Origin: Rotaria sp. Silwood1
Lineage: Eukaryota; Rotifera; Eurotatoria; Philodinida; Philodinidae
Direction: 5' to 3'
DNA length: 64,000 nt
Assembly: GCA_905250075.1 (NCBI GenBank)
Contig: CAJNOP010000188.1
Coordinates: 25,390-89,389, forward strand
The position numbers and the translations under genes are program-made. This document shows, one piece after another, positions 58,581 to 64,000 of this stretch (within the stretch, counting starts at the first letter, position 1; every line of letters begins with the position of its first letter). Under the pieces are notes generated by a model that made no database searches, was not told where the DNA came from, and worked only from the letters and a program-made list of their open reading frames with translations.

Positions 58581-60962
58581 ATGGAAACAGAAAATCAACT
58601 CAGCAGTACACTTACGCAAAAATATCATACGTGTGATACACTGATCTGCCATACTTGCTTGTTTTTCAACAATAAAGATACAAGTTTCGCTTCAATTGAT
58701 GCAGTTGCCAAAAATTTAGCAATACAGGCTAGTATGATTTTGATTTAAATGATATTTAATCAAAAATTTACTTTATTTGTATTTAGATTGAAGCTGGTTT
58801 TCGAAACATCCAATCATCAATAAACGATGAAATGAATCAAACGAAAAAGCTGATTAGTGAAGTGCATCGTACTCATGAAACTGACACAGTCAAAATTCAT
58901 AAAGCATTCGCATCATTGCATCAAATAATTAATGAGCGTGAAGCGAAGTTGAAAGAGAATATTTCGGTGATTGAAACCAATGATACTAGACAGTTGGAAG
59001 ACTATCAAACTCGTCTATATAACATACAAAACTCCCTCGATATTCAACAAGCTAAATTTTATGAAATTGTATCAAAAAGAGAACATATACGGCTCCTACA
59101 AACAGAGTATGGACCAGTTGACTATCTAAATAAAATTCACAAAGAACTGCGTAAACTAAAAGTTCCCGCAAGAACTCAATATTATATTGAGGGATTGGAA
59201 AAATTGACTCAAATCAAAGAAGAAATTCTCCAATGTGGACGAGTCGAACAACAGATCAACAAGTCTTTATCATATGAAAAACCATCGCTTGACAAGAGAA
59301 TGGCTGATCAAAAAGGTTCACAAAAACTTGATTTGAGTGACGAACACTTAAATGACCAAGATATGACGCTTTTGGCCAAAAGATATCACGAAATCACGGT
59401 TAGAAATCATTCTAATTCTTAACATCATCCTCGTATATCTTTATTATGTTGAAAACTATCATGAGAGCTAAGTCTTCTTCATCAAATAGTATATTGCATT
59501 GAGAAGAATGTTCAACACTTTAAGATTGACCAAAAACTTGAATTTAAAGGAATTTATCTCTCTATATGAGCTGAAAAGCAATAGACTCTAGCCTTTGAAA
59601 TAACTGGCAAATGCAATACTCAGGATTTTATACTCGGGCAGAACTATATCGAAAAACAGAACTCATCTTAGTTATTTTTTTCCCGAACGACATTACATGA
59701 TTTGTGATCAAAATTACACATTGTTAGAAGGATATAACTAGTGAATTACATTCTAGGGTGGTTAAACATTTGATTCTTTGTGAAGCATATTTAAAAAAAA
59801 ACATTTCATGTAGGCATTCACTGAAATCAATCTTTCAAACAATCAAATCAGCAGCAAAGGAATAAAATGTCTTGTTGATATATTACAAAACGCCAAAGTA
59901 ATAAAAAATTTTCTCCTTATTTTGTTACATTTCTAACCTTAATCATATGAATACTTTTAGGAATTATCTGTATTACTTCTTGGCAATAATCGAATTGGAC
60001 TTAATGGTACTCAGTATCTGTCTCATGCATTGGAAAAAAATCAGGTAACAAAAGTTTCTCAATGTATTTCTTTTACATTACTATTGATTATTCAACATAG
60101 ACACTTACTATACTTGGTCTACAGTCAAATCAAATTGGTGATAAAGGAATAAAACATATTGTTACTATAATGAACACAACTATAGTAAAATGGTTTTATT
60201 ATTTTTAAATTTTTTCTTGGCATCATTTATGTATAGCCTCTAGAAGAATTATATTTACAACAAAACCTTATTGGTAATAAGGGAATTAAAGATTTAGCCG
60301 ATAACTTGAAGGAAAATACAGTAAGCTACTTTTCTTCTCTTTTTCTAGTTTTGATTGTTATTAAATATTGCATATAGATACTGACTACTCTGAATCTTTC
60401 TTGGAATAGAATTGGAGATGAAGGAGCAGAACATATCGCTAATGCATTGCGAGAAAACAAGGTGAGTTAAATGTATTTTTCATCTATCGTATTCAAATGA
60501 GTGTTTGTTATTAAACACAGACACTTGTTACACTGGATCTTCAACAAAACTACATCGGTTGTTTAGGTGCAAGTCATATCGCTGATGCATTAAGAATTAA
60601 TACGGTGATTCGAATTTTCGACGTTTACTTGATTGGTTTTCATAGTATTCATTCATTATAGACACTAACTACACTTTCTCTTCAACAAAATCATATCGGA
60701 CCTAAAGGTGCAAAATATTTGGCTGATGCTTTGCATGACAACACGGTAAGAGCGATTGTTTTTCTTTTTTTTATTTCCTAAGCACATTTATTATTCTTCG
60801 CAGACATTAACCATCTTATCTCTTTCGGGTAACCGATTCGGATCTAAAGGTGTACGCGATCTTACTAACACACTCGATGCAAATACATCATTGACGAACG
60901 TTCTTGTGAATGGTGCGAATCTTTGCTGGAAACGGCAAACATCTAATATAAATGTCAATTGA
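58581..60962 (+). CDS. Coiled-coil / leucine-rich-repeat protein (NLRC3/RNH1-like LRRs), one LRR per exon
   Basis: Intracellular LRR protein, possibly a sensor or scaffold; the role is unknown. Exon 1 starts at ATG 58581 (METENQLSSTL) and carries a CDTLICHTC motif that may be a degenerate zinc-binding (B-box-like) element. Exon 2, ending at 59398, is a long coiled coil (EMNQTKKLISEVHRTHETD ... KLDLSDEHLN). Exons 59814-59897, 59961-60044, 60101-60184, 60237-60320, 60378-60461, 60521-60604 and 60662-60745 are each exactly 84 nt, phase 0, and encode one 28-residue RI-type LRR (for example TLTILGLQSNQIGDKGIKHI). The last exon 60804-60962 ends in TGA. LRR introns are about 50-65 nt; intron 2 is 415 nt. 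The exon 1/exon 2 join is unresolved: the obvious signals (CAG-GCTAGT, TTTAG at 58785) leave a one-base frame conflict, so this copy may be damaged there or use an unusual site. Confidence 0.85.
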
Positions 60963-62598
60963 ATGAAAATGAACTGAATTTTTGAAAGAAAACATAACAA
61001 TCATCATGCTCACATTTCTTTTTGTTTCTAATGATATTTAGCTGAAGATTATGTCCTAATGTATGCATCTGTATTGTATTTGTCGAGATAAATCTATTAG
61101 ATCATTTTTGTTAGCAACGTCTAAAATCATTAAGACTACTATATTTAACTGATATGTCAATATTTGCAGTTTTTGTGATATTGAAGAAAAAACTGATACT
61201 TAAGCTTTGTCTCGCATATGTAAGAACGAGAATGGAATTGTTTGTCCCACTGCTTTACAGAAGCCATCTGCTGGAACATCTATCAGTCTTCATTCATGCA
61301 ATTTCAGAGTCGAAAAAATTCTCATCGCTGGTTAGTAAAGTGGCCATCAAGAAAATTCACATAAGCTGTGCTTATTTTTGGTCATATCAATCAATAATGT
61401 TATGCAATAAACTAATTTATTTTTGAGATATCTGTTTAGCAGCGTGCATAGGTGAAAATAACAGGCTTATTCACATTCGCTTTCACATTCATTGACGTTA
61501 CATCCTTTTAGTATTGTAAAAGATTTTAATCCAACAGAGATTGTGCAAACCGATTTTTTTTATCCATGTTTAGTCTTCTTGAAATTTTACGAGCTCTATT
61601 TATGATATGTACAATATAAATATGTTAATCTGTGAAGTTTTATTGAGTTATTTTCCAACTCAAAAAATTAACAATTTTTGTTAGTTCATGTATTCCCTGT
61701 GATATAATAATAGCTATCTGCTCTTGAAATTTAATACTGGAAAAATGTTAACTGTTCTTTTGCTTGTTCATAAAAATATGTTCGAAAATAATATTCCGAT
61801 GTCATGGTAGAAAAAAATCATTGCGCAAGTATGTGCTATACTTTCTTAATACAAAAGAAAATTAAGTAGAAGAAAATTATTTCATCGCGTGGCGCTTAAT
61901 TAGAAATGAATCCTGCTTAAGTGTAATTTTGCCTGTGACGCATTTAAACTTCAACAAATCAAAATTATTGACGATTTCAATAAATAAATTTAAGTGTAAA
62001 TTCTTATTGTTGGTAAGTAAAACTTAGGGGTCATGTTTCACTTGTTGTATAATCCGTAACTTTTGAATTGTTCAAAATCATAATTCGCAACTTAGAATAC
62101 ATGTACGTAAAAAGTATTCTTTTCGCTACGCAAAGTACTCATATGTGAAAGTCGTTGGTTAATAAAGCTCATATTCAATTATTCATCATCTGTTCTTTCT
62201 TATCAAACTTTGTTCTGAGAACTATCACAGTATAAACATAAATATATTCACTAAAAACTATACAAAATTGTCATTCATGACCACATGGTTACAGAAATGA
62301 TTCTTTTAATTTTTATTGATGTTTTCGACACTGAAGAGTAGATGACAATTCACAATCAGTCAACAGCGTCCTTATTGAGTGCCATATCTGACTACTCAGT
62401 TTGCTGCACGACACATGCATAATATAATACAATAGTTCAATTACATTAAATCCATCAGATCTGCATTTAAAACGGTACAGTATGACTAGAATTCATAGGT
62501 GGATAAGACTTAAATCTTGTAGTCTCGATTCAGGCAAATTCTTCCTGTTCATTGAAGATTACAGTAATATTTTCGAGCAAAAAAAAAAGCTTGAAAAA

Positions 62599-62739
62599 GG
62601 AAGCTGTGTGGTATGATTATATAGCCGAGATTGAAAAAAAAACACTTTAGTAGAAAATAAAATATGTATTTTCGATTAAGTTTAGTAATAAAGAGAAATG
62701 TGATAAAATCAGTTAGCTATTCTACTTCACACAGCTTCC
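62599..62739. repeat. Small inverted repeat (~140 bp)
   Basis: GGAAGCTGTGTGG at 62599-62611 is mirrored by CTTCACACAGCTTCC at 62725-62739. The AT-rich interior has A-runs on the left side. It could be a miniature inverted-repeat element. Confidence 0.5.
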
Positions 62740-63550
62740 GGTCAATTGATGACAATTTTTTTATGTAATACCATGGGCGCATAATACTATCTATTCTTAT
62801 ATAGGAAATAATAGTAGTAGTACCTAAAGGACAGAAACACACTTGCTGAACGGATGAATTATACCATCTTCAAACAATGGTAATCATATGGCGATTAAGT
62901 GACTACTATATGACGAACAACTATTGATCTCCAATAACATAAAAATGGATGATAAAGAGAGGATCTACATAATTAAGCATTTTTAGCAAATTTTAGGATT
63001 TATTCAATTATTTTACAATTATGACTTCCAAAAAGATTTAGTTCACATATCACTCTATAGAGAAGATGAACAGTTTCAAACAACGTTATTTTGAATATAT
63101 TTAAAGCTATACTCAGTTAACTAGGCATAGAATATTCAAAAAACGAGCTTGTCTAAGAGTGTCTATGTTAGTTGGTGGGTGAAGAGGAGATCCTTACTCA
63201 TCCGTAAATTTTTAGGACTATCTGTGAATCAAAGGAAAACAAAAGAACATGAGATAAGTTTGAAGGCATAGCCTGTTACATATTCAATGAATTTTTTAAA
63301 AGAATTGATATGATAAGCTTCATCTAATAAAAAATTGACGTCATCGCACTGAACGTCAATACTCCATCATCTTCCAGAGATTTTTTTTTACGCAACAAGA
63401 AAACAGATTACAAATACTATATAGAATCAACTAAAAATGACCACAACTCTTGAAAAAAGAAACTTTTTTCCACTACAAATATTGCACAAATACGTTGCAA
63501 GTTGAGATAACTAAAAAATGCCTTTTATAAAAGCTTCCGTGATGAATTTA

Positions 63551-63560
63551 TATATAAAAG
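63551..63560 (+). promoter_or_regulatory. TATA-box candidate of the Ly6-like gene
   Basis: TATATAAAAG lies 86 nt upstream of ATG 63646. In this AT-rich sequence the match alone is weak, but the spacing suits a short 5' UTR. Confidence 0.4.
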
Positions 63561-63645
63561 AGTAAGAAAAGCATATAATTCATTTTTCATTCGTTTCAGC
63601 TTTTACTTGTCGGTTAATAGCAAGAATTTCAACAAGTATTCAATT

Positions 63646-64000
63646 ATGAAATTACTTCTTCTCGTTCTCATCTATTTGCTTAGTAAGTTTTAACTTTAGA
63701 ATAAATATTGAACATGTATTCAATGATAAAATTCTTCTAGACATTTGGTTTACTGAAACCTATCAATGCTATCAGTGTGATAGTGTTAATGAACCGGGCT
63801 GTAGTGATCCTTTTAAAAAGGGACAAGCTGCAGACGAATGGAAAGTCACAATAAAACCTAACGAACGATGTCTAGTACGTATTTTCATTTCTTACTATAC
63901 AGACTAATGATATTTTTCAAAGAAAGCCACACTCTTAAGTGGAACCATCAGTCGAGCATTCGCTAATGTCACCCAATGTACACAAGGTGAAAACAAATGT
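63646..64000 (+). CDS. Ly6/uPAR/CD59-type secreted protein, 5' part (runs off window)
   Basis: Small cysteine-rich three-finger-fold protein, probably secreted or GPI-anchored. Exon 1 is 63646-63682 (signal peptide MKLLLLVLIYLLN), exon 2 63741-63874, exon 3 from 63923 to the window end. Both introns are GT-AG, 58 and 48 nt, and phases agree. The mature part begins YQCYQCDSVNEPGCSDPF, the classic Ly6 N-terminal CxxC with a following Cys, then NERCL, GTISRAF and VTQCTQGENKC. The pattern resembles the Quiver/Sleepless and Boudin group of invertebrate Ly6 proteins. The remaining cysteines and the C-terminal Cys-Asn are beyond the window. Its role cannot be deduced from what is visible. Confidence 0.8.

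Larger units (their letters stand above)
60963..63645. other. Intergenic, no gene recognised
   Basis: A 90-codon frame at 61154-61426 has no recognisable features. One short inverted repeat (62599-62739) is present. The right end carries the promoter of the Ly6-like gene. Confidence 0.45.

Noticed and set aside
61154-61426. 90-codon frame downstream of the LRR gene
   Set aside because: No repeat or domain continuity with the LRR gene; composition is uninformative.
1-64000. tRNA, rRNA or CRISPR arrays
   Set aside because: No cloverleaf with conserved arms, no rRNA-like block and no regularly spaced direct repeats were found by eye; the telomere-like hairpins are inverted and irregularly spaced.

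Overview
The window looks like a compact, AT-rich metazoan genome and most probably a bdelloid rotifer. The evidence is: GT-AG introns that are mostly about 50-60 nt; an ADP-ribosyltransferase/TPR fusion of the kind that is multiplied in bdelloids; a single-exon, fungal-like multicopper oxidase; a rhodopsin-type receptor; and many short hairpins built from TGTGGG-like units, the motif I recall as the Adineta vaga telomere repeat. The taxon is inferred, not proven.

Left part (1-23 kb). A minus-strand NCAM/Fasciclin-2 type adhesion gene (5 Ig + 2 FN3) appears to end in two alternative last exons, one GPI-like and one transmembrane. It is followed by a laccase-like multicopper oxidase (minus), a two-exon F-box protein (plus), a GRDP/DUF1399 protein with two WHxH-type repeats (plus), a 7TM receptor broken by a frameshift in TM3 (plus), and a mitochondrial-looking PaaI/hotdog thioesterase (minus). 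A 1.28-kb end-to-end palindromic element lies at 11.4-12.7 kb.

Middle part (23-40 kb). This is gene-poor. It holds an unidentified decayed gene (about 24-25 kb), a 1-kb palindromic element (26.2-27.2 kb), about 8 kb without recognisable genes, and an ART-TPR gene (35.5-37.7 kb) whose TPR array contains an assembly gap flanked by identical 47-bp copies.

Right part (40-64 kb). From 40.8 to 53.0 kb lies a decayed copy of huntingtin. Successive HEAT-repeat blocks match human huntingtin in order, from near the N-terminus to the C-terminus, but are broken by stops and frameshifts. It is invaded by a TA-flanked palindrome and by tandem 740-bp TIR units. Next come a one-frame relic of a uromodulin-like D8C domain protein whose internal stops are all TGA, at family-conserved Trp positions where these can be aligned; a coiled-coil/LRR gene with one 84-nt exon per leucine-rich repeat; and the start of a Ly6/CD59-type secreted protein that runs off the window.

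The genes do not form a pathway. The region reads as a patchwork of ordinary single genes, decaying gene copies and non-autonomous repeats, as expected where a degenerate-tetraploid genome can lose spare copies.
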